A DNA stretch of 64,000 nucleotides from Ustilago trichophora (lineage: Eukaryota > Basidiomycota > Ustilaginomycetes > Ustilaginales > Ustilaginaceae): NCBI GenBank assembly GCA_900323505.1, contig OOIN01000021.1:186001-250000 (forward strand). The letters run 5' to 3'. Both the position numbers and the translations under genes were made by a program. Shown in pieces: positions 34,601 to 46,279 of this stretch. The notes below the pieces were generated by a model. That model ran no database searches, had not been told where the DNA came from, and saw only the letters and a list, made by a program, of their open reading frames with translations. Numbering within the stretch: the stretch's first letter is position 1; each line of letters begins with the position of its first letter.

Positions 34601-34866
34601 CCTCGGCCTTGCCAACTCCGTCGATCGGAAGCTCGCGCGACCCGGTTCAAGCATTGCAAGCCGAGGCCCTCGAACGATCCTCGTCGTCCGATGGCGGCGG
34701 AGAGTCACACATGACGGTCAAAGGTCTTGCTACCGAAGACGCAGCGGTCCGTCAAGTCTCGACTCCTAAACTGACCGGTCAGCAGGGCCAAAGCAGCAGC
34801 AACAGGGAACCCGGCTCACCCTCTCCTCAAGGATTGCCACGTCCCGTAGCAACCACAGTGCAATAG
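31636..34866 (+). CDS. SRPK-family serine/threonine kinase (Sky1/Dsk1 type)
   Basis: Proposed two exons, 31636-31649 and 32292-34866, 862 residues. Exon 1 is ATGTCGTCTGCAGG before GTAAGT; the 642-nt intron ends CTGACATTTAACCAG, and splicing leaves an unbroken frame into the kinase. A shorter product from the ATG at 32461 (801 residues) is the alternative. Kinase subdomains, numbered from the long start: VRKLGWGHFSTVWLAKD (P-loop), HVALKVVKSA (VAIK), GIIHTDLKPENVL (catalytic D270), then a 220-residue Ser/Gln/Pro-rich spacer insert, KIADLGNACW (D521) and QTRQYRCPEVILGA. The split kinase domain and DLGNACW signature define SRPKs, which phosphorylate RS-domain and SR-like proteins. The C-terminus after about residue 665 is disordered. 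SRPKs are constitutively active; the spacer typically controls localisation. Confidence 0.92.
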
Positions 34867-35571
34867 ATCCGCAACAATCCTTCCACCACACAACAGCTAT
34901 CAACTCCTTTTTCCCCTCCCCCAACCCCCGCAGTGTACCACCAGATACCACATTTAGCCACTCAAGCTTTTTCTCCCCCCCCTACTCTGCTCGTCCAAGT
35001 TAGTATCTCATGTTGTTGCTTTTTCCCCTTTCCTTTTTGTTACTTTTGTGTTGTTTGAATTCATGCTCCCTTTTGTTTGCACCTTCCAAAACGAGTCGTT
35101 TGTTCTTTTGTGGTGATGACGCCTCGGTGTGTGATTGAGGGGGTTGGCGGCTTATGAAGCTGTAAGGAATGCTGGTTGTGAAGATGGTCAAGATGGCGCA
35201 ATCTGACATTGTTGATGTTGACTCTGGCAGAAGTGATAGTTTCAGAAAGTCGATTCTACTGTACAATCTTTGTGTTTATGGATGTTCTTTCTTCTGATAA
35301 ACTTTCGAGAACGGACAGCTCTTAGCACATTTTTGAAAAGATCATGCAAAGGTGTTTATGCAAGAGGTGGAAGATGTTTCTAAGAGTACAGTAGGGGGAA
35401 GGAGGGAAGGGTGATGATGGATACAAGTACAAAATAAAATGAACGATTTGTTTGTTTGCGAAACGAGACTAAAACTGTTAAATGACTGTGATCACGACCG
35501 GCGCGAAGGGCTTTCTTTTAATGGCCTCACTATGTGTATATATGTGTACCGTATGTCTATGCGAAAAACTT
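34867..35571. other. Convergent 3' spacer
   Basis: 705 bp between two converging genes, pyrimidine-rich then T-rich, with heptamer copies at 35258-35264 and 35387-35393. It can serve as the 3' UTRs and terminators of both neighbours. No gene. Confidence 0.6.
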
Positions 35572-36876
35572 CTAGTAGTGGCTTGCGAAGGAGTCATCCC
35601 ACCTATTCTCGTTGAGTAACGCTGAATGAGACTCGAACGACCAGCCTGCAGAAAAGTCTTCCGAGGAGACGGCGAATCTGCTGCTCTTGCTTGACCTGTT
35701 GGTTCGTCGAGCGCTACTGCTGAGGTTGCTGCTGGGGTTGGAGGAGGATAAGGAAGAATACTGAGAAGGTGGAGGGCGAAGGAGGCTTCCCCTATTCTGG
35801 GTGTAGGTGGAACGTGAGCTGGATCTTGGAAGTGTTGCCGATCGGAACGGTGAGGCGCCTTTCGATGAGGAGGAGGAGGAAAAGGGGGATGTGGTGAGAT
35901 CCTGAATAATGCTAGAGTATGCCGAGGTTGAAGGGGTGCTATGGCGACGTTGGTCAACGATGGGGGTGGAGCTGGCGCGGTGTGTTGCAGATAGCTCTTT
36001 CGCCTTGCGTGCTGTTGGGAGGGATTGCGATCTGGATGAAGAAGCAGCAGAGGCAGTGGTAGCGGAGGGGAGAGTGCCCAATGAGACCCAAGAAGTTTTG
36101 GTGACTGCGGAAGGCAGGTCTGAGAGCTTCTTACTCAGTGCTTCTGCTTCAAAATCTCTCTTGTCCAAATCCAAAACAGGAGGAGACATGATACCGGGTG
36201 AAGTACAGTTGCTCTCCTCGTCATCGTCCGACTCCGGGTTGCGAGACCAGAGAGAACTGGAATCGTCGCACATTGAACTCGAGTCTTCAGTCTCGGTCAT
36301 GTCCGATGCCACCGACAAGGTCGGGCTTGTAGGACTGACCATGTCGACATCTTCGTCCTCGATCGCTTCGATCTGCTCCGCTGTTGGTGAAGCGGTCTTC
36401 TCGATTCGGGCAGGCGCTGGCTCCTCCAGGCGCACACTTGCTTCTTCGACCGCGTCCTCGTACTGCGAACTGCGACGAGGCTTCTTGTTATCATAGTATT
36501 CCTCAAAGCGATAGCCGGAGGGACCTTTGCGTCGGCGCCCGATGGGTTGACCTTCCTTATCGTAGATCTGGTGAACGGGATAGGCATAGGTGCCGTTCCA
36601 GTAGAGACCGTGTTCGTCCCACCCGAGCTCCTCGGTTTTTACGGGAACAAAGAGAACGGTCTTCTCGTACTGCTGTTCGGGGATGGCGCTGGAATACTGT
36701 GGTGGGGTGTCTGGAGGTGTGATGAGGATTGTAGGCACGACAATGCTGGAAGTGGTTGTTGCCTTGGCGAGGTTGGCCGCGTCGATGGTCAAAATCGGCT
36801 TGCTGGTTCTCGCCATTGCGGAACCGGACGAGGACGCCACGGGTTGAGGCATGACTGCTGCAGCTGCTGACGCCAT
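35572..36876 (-). CDS. Protein of unknown function, Ser-rich, with a conserved-looking N-terminal segment
   Basis: 434 residues, one exon, ATG at 36876 in good context, stop at 35572. I do not recognise the family. Residues about 70-130 look folded or motif-like: KTVLFVPVKTEELGWDEHG, then LYWNGTYAYPVHQIYDKEG and GQPIGRRRKGPSGYRFEEYY, followed by a basic KKPRR. The rest is an acidic, Ser-rich stretch (residues 160-240) and a long Ser/Thr/Arg-rich tail typical of disordered regulatory proteins. RRRKGP and KKPRR could be nuclear localisation signals. Low-complexity coding remains in frame through 434 codons, and the aromatic N-terminal segment argues it is a real gene. Transcribed toward the SRPK gene. 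Confidence 0.7.
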   Translation of the reverse strand: MASAAAAVMPQPVASSSGSAMARTSKPILTIDAANLAKATTTSSIVVPTILITPPDTPPQYSSAIPEQQYEKTVLFVPVKTEELGWDEHGLYWNGTYAYPVHQIYDKEGQPIGRRRKGPSGYRFEEYYDNKKPRRSSQYEDAVEEASVRLEEPAPARIEKTASPTAEQIEAIEDEDVDMVSPTSPTLSVASDMTETEDSSSMCDDSSSLWSRNPESDDDEESNCTSPGIMSPPVLDLDKRDFEAEALSKKLSDLPSAVTKTSWVSLGTLPSATTASAASSSRSQSLPTARKAKELSATHRASSTPIVDQRRHSTPSTSAYSSIIQDLTTSPFSSSSSSKGASPFRSATLPRSSSRSTYTQNRGSLLRPPPSQYSSLSSSNPSSNLSSSARRTNRSSKSSRFAVSSEDFSAGWSFESHSALLNENRWDDSFASHY

Positions 36877-38621
36877 GGTGATAGGTTGGAGGTGGTGTAG
36901 GTTGAGAGTGATGTGGGGCGTGGTAGATGGGCAGGAGAGGTCGGGATGCGGACGTGCTGACGGCTACCGTCAGATGCCTATTTGTGCCTCGAGCCTGGTC
37001 TGCTGTTTATTTCTGTTGCATGCGGCGCTAAAGCGGGTTTGAGCTCAGCGAGTGATCGTGAGGAAGGTAGTCTGGCCTACTTTGGTGGCTGGGGCAGGAA
37101 GTTGGCCGATAGCGAAGAAGGGAAAGGCGTTGGACGACTGGTTGAAAGAAAAGATGGTGATAAGGCTGGCTGTTTTGGAAGCAGAGATGTAACGTGCTTC
37201 GAATTGCGGCTGAGGTGATCCCTGCAGCCAAGATAGGGTCTTAGGAGCAGCAGCCAAGGTGGGCGTAGAGAGAAGACGCGAAGGGAGGAGCAATTGGGTG
37301 GAACAAAAGGCAGGGCTGAAGAAGACACAACAATGCAGGAGGTTCAGAATGCAAAAATGAAGCTCTGGCTGGTGGAGCTGCGGGAAGAAGAGGGGCTGGA
37401 AAGTGAAATGAAGGCAAGGTTGTGCGTTGTCAGGCAGAAAGTCGGATACCGTTTGGTTAGAGAGACGTAATGAAGCAACGGCAAGTATTAGAGTGTAGGA
37501 TAGTGTTGGTTGTCACGAGATGCTGCAGAGATTGTTGTTATGGTTGTGGTTGCTATGAGAGGAGGAAGGGTTTAGGGTAGATTGAAGGGGCAGGAGGGAG
37601 GAGGAGGGGACTTGTCAATATAGTATCTCGAGGGCGAAGTGGCGTAGCGTACAATGACTGCTGCAGAAGGGCTGTACACAGTATTCGGTAAGAAGATAGA
37701 TACAGCAGTATCCACACCGACTTTTCCAACAAGGCTCGCGGTACGACATGCATTGCAGGACAATCGACGCCTCACATGCTAAGATAGCAGGGGCGGACCC
37801 CCAAAAATTGGCACCTCTCAATCGCCCTCGGCCACGATAGTGCGGGTCTCAGCTGTGACCAACCAGTCCAACCATCGTTTGTCTGAGCCGTCGGAAAGCG
37901 TTTGCACTACACTATAGCAAGCAAGCAAGTCAGTTTGGCGATGACGAGCATCAAGCAAGCATTGCCAAAATGACAGCTTGCTATCATCGAGAGCCGCGTT
38001 TGCAAAGATGGAAACCCGGCGGGATGTGTGCTACTGACTACAGTAACAGCACAGTCGAAGATCGTGCACAAAAGCTTGTCATGATTCGCCGGCTCAAGCC
38101 GTACACAGTGACTTTTGTTTTGCGATGGTTGTCAAAGCAAATCATCGTCTCAGTCTCAGCCTCTTTACGCGCGCGCCCAAGTCCACCAAAGCCAGGATCC
38201 AAACAAGGTTAGATTTGTTTGGTGTTGAAGCCAAACGAGACAAAGATGGTGCTACTCTGTGATAGTGCCGCACACACGTTGACAATCTAGCAGCATTTCT
38301 TTTCTAGATGCTAAAAAATATAATTTCGAGGTACTGTATCTCTTTCGACCCCTCACTGCTCAAGTGCCCCAAGCGAATACAGATTCGATGATGCCTTTGT
38401 GCTTTTCATCGCAGGTCTAAGCGAAACATCAGCTGAAAGCTCTCTCTTGCTGTTCCTTGCGCTCCGCATCACCGACGATTGTTTTCCATAAACCAGCCAC
38501 AAAAACGGTGCTGTACTGTATCTCTATCTGTTTGCTGTCGGGAGAGCCGCATCGATGCTTCGTTCGTCGTTCGTTCTGTTCTGCAAGGGTCGAATCTTTA
38601 GAAGTTGACGCCTCTATGCTC

Positions 38622-38637
38622 CACCCACCCACCCACC

Positions 38638-38672
<35 letters not shown>
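38622..38672. repeat. Compound (ACCC)n-(AC)n microsatellite
   Basis: About six ACCC units run directly into about thirteen AC units. Confidence 0.93.
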
Positions 38673-40738
38673 TGGCGAACCGCAGCTTGTCTTGGCTTGC
38701 AGCTACCGCAGTCTGGAGAGACACCCCAAAACAGACCATCGCTACTCCAGCTAATCCGAGAGCCGATTAGACATATGTACTCTAGGATCGGACGCACTAC
38801 GCCAATGGTTGCAACCGTGCGAACCTGCATTAGGCCAACGATGTACCGCGCAGATGCGCTGCGACAAGTCGTCGGTGCTCCCGAATTCGGTTTTGAGAAA
38901 AAGACAGCGAAGACGCATTAAAATTGTTTCCCTGTGTCAGAACGCCTTGTTTTCTCGTTTTACGAAAAAAATAAAAATTCTCCGCACAGCCTGCCCCCAA
39001 GCGGAGTTTTGATCTGGCAGATTGCGCTGCACAGCGCTTTTTGGGGTAACTGCACGCCCGGCTGCATCCGACTGTGCGCTTTTAGCCATCCTTCCCTCTT
39101 TGCTACTGGCGATACATGCTGTACTGTACACCAAGCGCAAGATCACACGGCGTCATTGATGTATACACCTGTCACTATAGTAAAGGATGCTTCAGAAGTG
39201 CCAAAGAAGGGGTGTTGGTGACGAATCCATTTCGGGCACAGGGTACAAGCACTAGCTTGGATCTGAGCCTCGCCAAAGCATCACGTCGATGGACGACGCG
39301 CATTGTACAGTACATCCATCGCTTGTTCTCGTTGCAAGATTCTACCCGAGCTGTCTCTTTCTGCTCTTTCTCTCTCTCTCTTGCGACTTTCCACTGTATT
39401 GCTCTTCATCGGCACCCGATTCGATGTCATCTTCGCACACGATCAGAAGCCTACTCCACAAGCCTCTTGATACAAAGCTCTGGCAAGATAAATCCAACGA
39501 CACCATGATACACAATCTACATCAGCTGATGGACAAACAGCATCCATGCCATGAACAGTTACAATACACACGCCAAAAGCGATCCACAACACACAATCGC
39601 AGCGTTCTCGCTTCCACCCAAAAGAGAGTTCGGTCGATGATGATGACTTGCACGCATCTAGAAGCGAACCTGATGTGACCAAGACGCTCATTGTTGGAAT
39701 CAAAGGCACTCCGCTGCAGGCACCATCTCAGCCTCACCCAAAATAATTTGGGCCAAATGAGAAAAGAAAAGAAAAAAGCCACTCTTACGGACAGTGCGGC
39801 TCCCGTGAAAACCTTCAAACGACGGGGCGGCTTTTGCTGCCAGTCACCACCGACAACGACGTCAGAGAGAGAGAGAACGAGACGGAGAGAGCTTGTCTGT
39901 TAACTTTTTCCCATCGAAGACCTCCAAAGCGTACCTGAAATCGTGCGGGGCAATCACCACCGTTGCCTGCACCAATTTTTTTGCCAAGAAAACGGCACCT
40001 TCCGGGAACATCAGCTGAATCCAACCCAACTCGGAGCCCAGAAAAAAAGTGACGGGTCACACCTGTCGAGCACAGAGCAGGTGAAAGTTTGTCCCACCGT
40101 AAAAAAGACGGCTTCGCTTAAGCCGTCACGATCTGCTGTTGTCATATTTTCGCTGACGATCACGGCAAAGTGCACTCACTGACAGATGTGTTCGCTTCCC
40201 GGCATTTGGTACAGTCTTGAAGAGGGGAAAAAAAAAATTCGGCGCGTATGCAGTGCCTCGTCATCTTGCCGCTTCTCGATGTCGTAGGCACGCGGAGAAA
40301 AAAAAGTCTCCTCCATCCTCTTTCCTCCACACATGGTTCCATTCCGCAGGAAAGAGCGGTTAAACAAGACCTCTTCATCATGTACCTGCAGCAATTGCGA
40401 GCTCTACCTGTACTTACTACTGTACACAATGGCCTCCGAACAAAAGGGTATCTCGATTCGTTCCTCGAGCTGACCTCACCTGGACAAAACTCTTTCTCAG
40501 TGCTCTGTTTGATTGGCTTCATCATCGACCGGCCAACGTACGGAGGCGCGCGCATGGCGCACTAAAGCTTACCCAAACCCTCCCGCCGGACGCCGATTCA
40601 CTTTGTGATTCGCCTATCCTTGCAATTTGTCCTCGTTAGACAGACAGAACCACGTATTGGTTATTGGAGGTTCCAGACGCCGATCCCGGACCTCCTTTTC
40701 AATTGGCCCGCTCCGTGTGACCCAAAGAGAGACAGTGC

Positions 40739-40742
<4 letters not shown>

Positions 40743-40769
<27 letters not shown>
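40743..40769. repeat. (GA)n microsatellite
   Basis: About thirteen GA units in intergenic DNA. Confidence 0.95.
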
Positions 40770-41433
40770 GAGCGGACTTTGAACTCCACTTTGCTGGTCG
40801 AAACCAGTACGCCATGTTTCGAGAAACCCAGTCTTGCCGTGAATCCATCCTTCCTACTCGTTCGACCAGAGTTGTACTGTAGTCACAAAGTCATTTCATC
40901 TTGTCTGAAGGATAAAGGCTCAAGTCGCGCAAGAATCGACGAGACGATGCATCACAAGAACAACTTTGTTATTACAAACCCACTCAGCATCATCATCATT
41001 GCTGGGTCTTATCACACCGGTCAATCTGATACATACACCACTTTCCACTCTTTCCTTCAATCTGTTCCACTTCTACTAGGCGAGGTGAGGAGGGTAAGCC
41101 GACTCCCCGACCGTTCTTAATAGCTTTGGCTTCACAGAATCAGCACTCGTGACTTTTCCTTGTCATCTCACACTCCTTCTTTGTTCCTTTCAACTCGGTA
41201 CCGAGGTCAAGCCACCAAAACGTCGTTGTACATAAGCTCTTTTGACATTGATCACTCACCCTCATCCAAGCGCCATCTTTATCCGCCGCAGTGCACATCC
41301 AAGTTGTCAAAGCACGCGGAAACGGCTTATCAGACACAAAGCGATCCTCGATCGAGTGTAGACAAGTGTGTGTATATACTTTTGCAGAGTTGGTATATCA
41401 AGAGTGTAAAAAAGTAAGTCGAGGCGGACAGGG

Positions 41434-44400
41434 CTATGCGAGGACAGTAGCACGCTGGCTAGAAAGCACACACTTTACTCTCGCACGATACGACTCCAAC
41501 AGTGCCTCTTCGCCATCTCCACCGTTATCGCCCTCGTTGTGTGGCTTCTCGCCATCGTTTCTGTGCGTGCCTTTCGCAGCGGAGAATGGATTCTCGTCGC
41601 CCTCTGCTGATGTGTCGTCTTGGCTGTGGAGCGAAGTAGCCGCGAGTCGAGATGCTAGGATCGAGCGAGAGCTTACACGCCTCCTCAACGGGCTGGGAAC
41701 GGCAGGTGCATGAGCCAGAAACTTCCTTCGTGCCACTTCTACGTCCTTAAGCATCTCCTTTGGCACTGCATCCAACAAAGTTTAGCAGAAACACGTCAGC
41801 ATACCGCACCACAGCATGCAAGGAACAAGTGGCGAAAGATACAGCGAGCAAAAGTCGATCAACAGAACAGGGAGAGGAAGCTCACAGAAAGCTGAAGAAC
41901 GCGAGAAAGGTGCGCCTTTAGGTGTGGGTGCAGAGAAAAAGGCTCTACTCACGCTCCCGAATCGAGGTGGCTGATGGAGGGGCTTGCTTGGGTCCCATCG
42001 ATGTGCGTCTCTTCTGCAGTTTCACAATTGTCCACGACGAAAAAAAAAAAAAAAAACTTTGGGTCAGCTTTGTCTCCATCTCCATCAATCCCATCCTGAT
42101 CAGGAAAAGAATAACTTACAGTGGCAAAGATAGCCTGCTTCCCAACTTCAACCAGGTACGGCGTCTCATCGGCCTTCTTACCCTGATCGAGACATGCCAC
42201 GACCCAGCTGATGCCCACGACATGCGGTTTGGGATCCTCCAAGGCTCGGTAGGTATGCAGCGTACTCGGTCTTCCGCTCTTGTAGACGATGTGGGTCAGC
42301 TTGCGCTCTCCGAAGCGAACCAGAACTTTGGCACCGGCATTTTTGAGCATCTCGACCCAGCATGCTGATGCGTCTTCTCCGTCCTGATCGCGCACGTCGA
42401 CGAGCACCGTCAACCCGCGCAGGAAGCGCGCCTTCTTGACCGTGGAAGTATCGCCTTCAGAGGCACTGGCGTTGCCAGAGATGCCAAGGCTGGTGGAGAG
42501 GTTGCCGATCGAACGGTCGCCTTCTGACGCAGAGGTGAATAGGGAGCGCCGACGTGCCGCTTTGGCTGCTTTCTTTGCTTCGCCGCTCTCGGCTGCTGAA
42601 GCTTCTGTTGGTGTTGCTGTGGAACCAGATGGGCCGGATATACTCTTGCTCGTGGAACCCGAGGCAGGCCTGACGACCTCGGCCTCCTTCCTCTGCAAAG
42701 GCGGCGGCATGCCACTGGACAAGATCGACGACATCGACTTGCGCTTGGCCGCCTTGAGCTCCGCTTGTCTCTTTGCCTCGGCTACACGGGCTTCCTCCTC
42801 CTCCTGCGCCGCTTGCTCTTCAGATCTAGAATGGTCCAGAGACAAGTCGAGGCTGGATGTACACGAGCCCGCCACCACCGGTTTCGAGGGCCTTGCACCG
42901 AGCTCGCTGTACCCCGGCAATCGAGGAGCACCGAACGACATCATGGACTTGCTCGATGCAAGCGAAGGGTTGAGAGCTGACCTAAGATCCGAGCTCGACT
43001 CTCTCGACTTGGCCAGCGCAGAAACACGACCAGAGGGACGCTTGAAGACGCTGCTATCTCCGCTCTGATCGGCGGTCGATCGCGCGCTAAAAGAGGAATC
43101 ACCACCGCTGATCGATGTCTTGGCTCGAAAGATCTGTGTACGGCTCGATGGCAAGCTGGATAGACGAGCCGTTCCCAGCTCTCGTTTCAGGGTTGAGTCA
43201 CCACTGTCTTGCTTCTTCTGCTTGCTGGAGGCGATACTGGGAGGGTTGCTGGTTTTGGCCTTGAGTTTGGCTAGCGATGCCTCGAGACTTGCTAGCGCGT
43301 CGGATGTCTCGGAGGAGAGGGTATGCTTGACATCGAGCGTCGATGCAGCGCGAGACTCGCTTTGCCTTGTGGAGCTCGGAAAGGATGATGTAGAGGGAGC
43401 CGAGTCGGACGAAGACGGCGTCTGGTCTCTCTTAGCGACGGTAACTGCTTCCTTCTTGGGTGCGGGGCCCTTGACAAGCCTGATTTCATCTACGGTGTTG
43501 GAGCCTGAATCGTCCCATCCATCATCTTCATCCTCATCATGATGAGCAGAGTTGTGACGGAAGATACCGCGTTGAGCCTTGCCTGGAGATGGTTTGAGCT
43601 CGAGCAGGTTGATGGGTTTGCGATCGGGTCGGTCGGGAGAAGAGATGATGAATTCGGACTTGGGCTGGAAACGCTTGACTGGCGAATGTCTTGGTTCACC
43701 CAACGCAGCGAGGCTGTTGCTTTCGGCACTATCAACATGGAATGGATTGCGTTTGACCGAGGCTGCCGAGGCGACATCGGATGTGCCGAATAGGAGTCGA
43801 TGGCTCGAATCTCTGCTGCTTCCGACTGGCTTGATATCATCTGGTGTTGAATGCTGAGATGGTTTCGCTGGGGCTGTACTGGTAGTCATCGGCACCTTGT
43901 GGTCAGCTGATGCTGATGCTTGAGATGGTACAGCCGCAGCTTGGGACGATGTTCGTGCGGTGGAAGTGGGTCCGTGCAAACGAGAAGCACGAGGAAGTGT
44001 CGCCACTGGTTTGACTGGGCTTGCACCAGCCCTTGTCTGCTCAGTTCGAGCAGTGGGCGAGTTCTCCTTGCGACTGACGAGAAGCGTATTTGACGTGGTG
44101 TTGCTCTTCAATGTGGTGGACGTCTGTGAGCGGGGCAGACCCACATCTGCACAAGGAGAAGTGGAAGCCTGTCTCGGAGCTGCAATCCTCCTGCGTCGTG
44201 TTGGCACCTCTGGGATACTGTTCTCGAGCTCGAACTCAAAGTCGTCGAAGCGTCCCTTTTTGGGGCTCTCCATACAAGGAGCCATGCTAACATCGGGCGA
44301 GTCCACGTCGAACGACTCGATCTGGGCAGCTTGGCTTGCACGTGCCTTGCGTGGTGAAGAACTTTGAGGTTGTGATGAGGAGGCGGATTGGCGCTGTTCC

Positions 44401-44543
44401 GAGAGTCTCGAGGTTGAGGAGAGTTCTGCAAAGTCCACGACGTCCGAGACTCGCGCCATGGACCGGGTCTGACGCATGGGCTGTTCCAGCATGCTAGTGC
44501 GGAAGGTGGTAGCTCTTCGCTTTTGTGGTGATGTCGTGGACAT
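41434..44543 (-). CDS. BRCT-domain protein resembling microcephalin
   Basis: Three exons: 42120-44543, 41953-42013 and 41434-41765, giving 938 residues. Introns of 106 and 187 nt (GTAAGT and GTGAGT donors, CAG acceptors, CTGAC branch in the second) keep frame. ATG at 44543; a longer open frame upstream starts only with TTG. Residues 1-700 are Ser/Thr/Pro-rich and disordered, with many SP/TP sites. One BRCT domain lies at about 703-800: LRGLTVLVDVRDQDGEDAS, WVEMLKNAGAKVLVRFGER, LTHIVYKSGRPSTL, and VVGISWVVACLDQGKKADE. This order and the H-V/I-V-Y/F-K-x-G signature resemble the first BRCT of microcephalin (MCPH1) and fungal relatives. After it, KRRTSMGPK and ARRKFLAHAPAVPSPLRRR are conserved-looking basic motifs, found only by splicing. 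A nuclear role in chromosome condensation or DNA damage response is inference. Confidence 0.83.
42041..42056. repeat. A tract within the first intron of the BRCT gene
   Basis: An uninterrupted run of about 16 A (T on the coding strand) lies just upstream of the acceptor of intron 1, next to the CTGAC branch point, so it acts as an extreme polypyrimidine tract. Confidence 0.8.
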
Positions 44544-44932
44544 GATGACTGACGGTGCGCGATGGCGGCTGGGTAGAGGTCTTTGATTGGGAAGGGTTGA
44601 CAGCCTCGTCGAGACGATGAGGGCGAGGGAGAGTGACGAAAGGCAGGTGTTGCTCCTATGCAACCGATGTCTGCGCTACGTGGTTGAGCATCCAACTGCT
44701 CGAGCGCATCTGCTTTAAAAGTGTCGATGAAAGCACCATCGAAAGTCAACGTTGCTGTAAAGTCACCGATGAAGAGGCGCAACTTGAGATGGTGGAGTGC
44801 AACGACGGATAGTGAGATGAAGGCAGGTGTGCAAGTGCGAGATCTGGTTCGAGACCGCTCAGTTACCAAAATATGTGAGCTGCGCAACTGAGATTCACAG
44901 TTGTGTGGGGATCGACGGTGCGTACATTTGGC

Positions 44933-44965
44933 TGCGTGTGTGTATGTGTGTGTGTATGTGTGTGT
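44933..44965. repeat. TG/TATG microsatellite
   Basis: Interrupted TG repeats with two TATG variants. Confidence 0.85.
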
Positions 44966-46245
44966 CAGAAATGAAAACAGGCTCTGTAACTTGAAGCCAA
45001 AATTCAGTACAGCAACCCGCAGAATTTCTTTACGCGTAGCTCGCCTGCCTGCAAAGTGTTGTTCTTTGTAACACTTGTGCTCTATGCGCGAAGGGCATCA
45101 CGTGACTTGTAACCATTTCGAACCGAAAGCTGCAGGCTGGCACTGCCACAACATTCAATCCGACAGACTCTCATATATTGCTCCATAGACACGTTGAGGC
45201 TGTCCCGAGCGATAAGCTCAGCAGCGATCCAAGTCTGCCAGACTTGTTGCGACCTCTTGTCGGTGTTGAATCAAAGGGTTCAGCGTCAGTTCAGTTTTCG
45301 AAATCTCACTCGTGTTAGAGTGATTGGCAAACCCGATCCGAGATCCGGGCTGTTTCGGTGAATTTCTGAGCGATCCCAAAGGTTCCGTCCCACGCGACTG
45401 CATACCCGAATTCCGGGATAATGCCCGGCTACTTGGGCCTTCCTTGCTCACAGAAACAATCATGGGTCTGACCCCGAGAGCTAGTACGACCAAAGGCAGT
45501 CTCAGCGAAGGCAGACATGGCCAAGGTGACACTTGGTTGGAATTCGATAACTCAAGCTGAAGAATGCTGTCAGGGTCTGAGGCTTCTCGTACGTGATGGT
45601 TTCCGATTCGGATTTTACCGAAGAATCGAATCCATCCAGCTATCACGCTGCTTAAACAGAGGAAGAGGTCTCTTATCCATCCGTTGGCCTTGCTCTTGAG
45701 TAGAAAGAGCTCGTCTGGGGCCAGCGAGCACACACTTGACGATCTGGAGGATACAGGCGGATGGATGTGTCGAGTCTCCAAGAACCAGATCGCCAACGAC
45801 CAGAGCTTTCTCCTTGCAGCCAAATTTCACAGGGTGACCGACCGAGATGTACGCGCGCAAACGCTTTCTCGCAACATTGGTGCTACCTCCCCATCCGCAC
45901 CAGCATCCTTCCTTTGTCAGACCGTTGAAAGTGCAAACATTGAGGATGAATTACAAGCTCACGCAGTGTCAGAGTGATAGGAAGCTTCTGCGACTCAAGC
46001 GACTCTCTTGAGGGTTGGACGTGGGGAAGACGCCAAGTATGCAGCGTGCGAGAAGCGAACATGTAAGCCCGAGTCTTATTCCGGCCGCAACGGCTGCTCG
46101 AATTTTACCATCATCGGGAAATGTCACCGCTGCAACTGGATGGAAATGTCCTCAACCCTCTTACTCTTGCACTGTATCCTCAAATCTGTATGACCGGCCG
46201 AATGTACCGGATGCTCGCTCAATGGAATGGCTGGATGGGTGGATG

Positions 46246-46279
46246 GAGAGAGAGAGAGAGAGAGAGAGTGTGTGTGTGT
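46246..46279. repeat. Compound (GA)n-(TG)n microsatellite
   Basis: About eleven GA units followed by about five TG units. Confidence 0.92.

Larger units (their letters stand above)
36877..41433. other. Gene-free 4.6-kb spacer with microsatellites
   Basis: No supported gene. The left kilobase is upstream region of the unknown Ser-rich protein gene. It contains ACCC/AC repeats at 38622-38672, a GA repeat at 40743-40769, several A tracts, and seven copies of the TAC(A/T)GTA heptamer between 38039 and 40881. Two of those lie in an identical 13-mer, GTACTGTATCTCT, at 38331 and 38513. Open frames of 130-170 codons are cut by or built on these repeats. Confidence 0.6.

Noticed and set aside
38622..38672. 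Repeat block as a CRISPR array
   Set aside because: It is a simple ACCC/AC microsatellite without spacers, in a eukaryotic genome.
44544..44663. N-terminal extension of the BRCT protein
   Set aside because: Open frame starts with TTG; first in-frame ATG is at 44543.
45218..45823. 201-codon frame on the minus strand
   Set aside because: No good start, mixed composition, no domain, and in a spacer rich in short frames.
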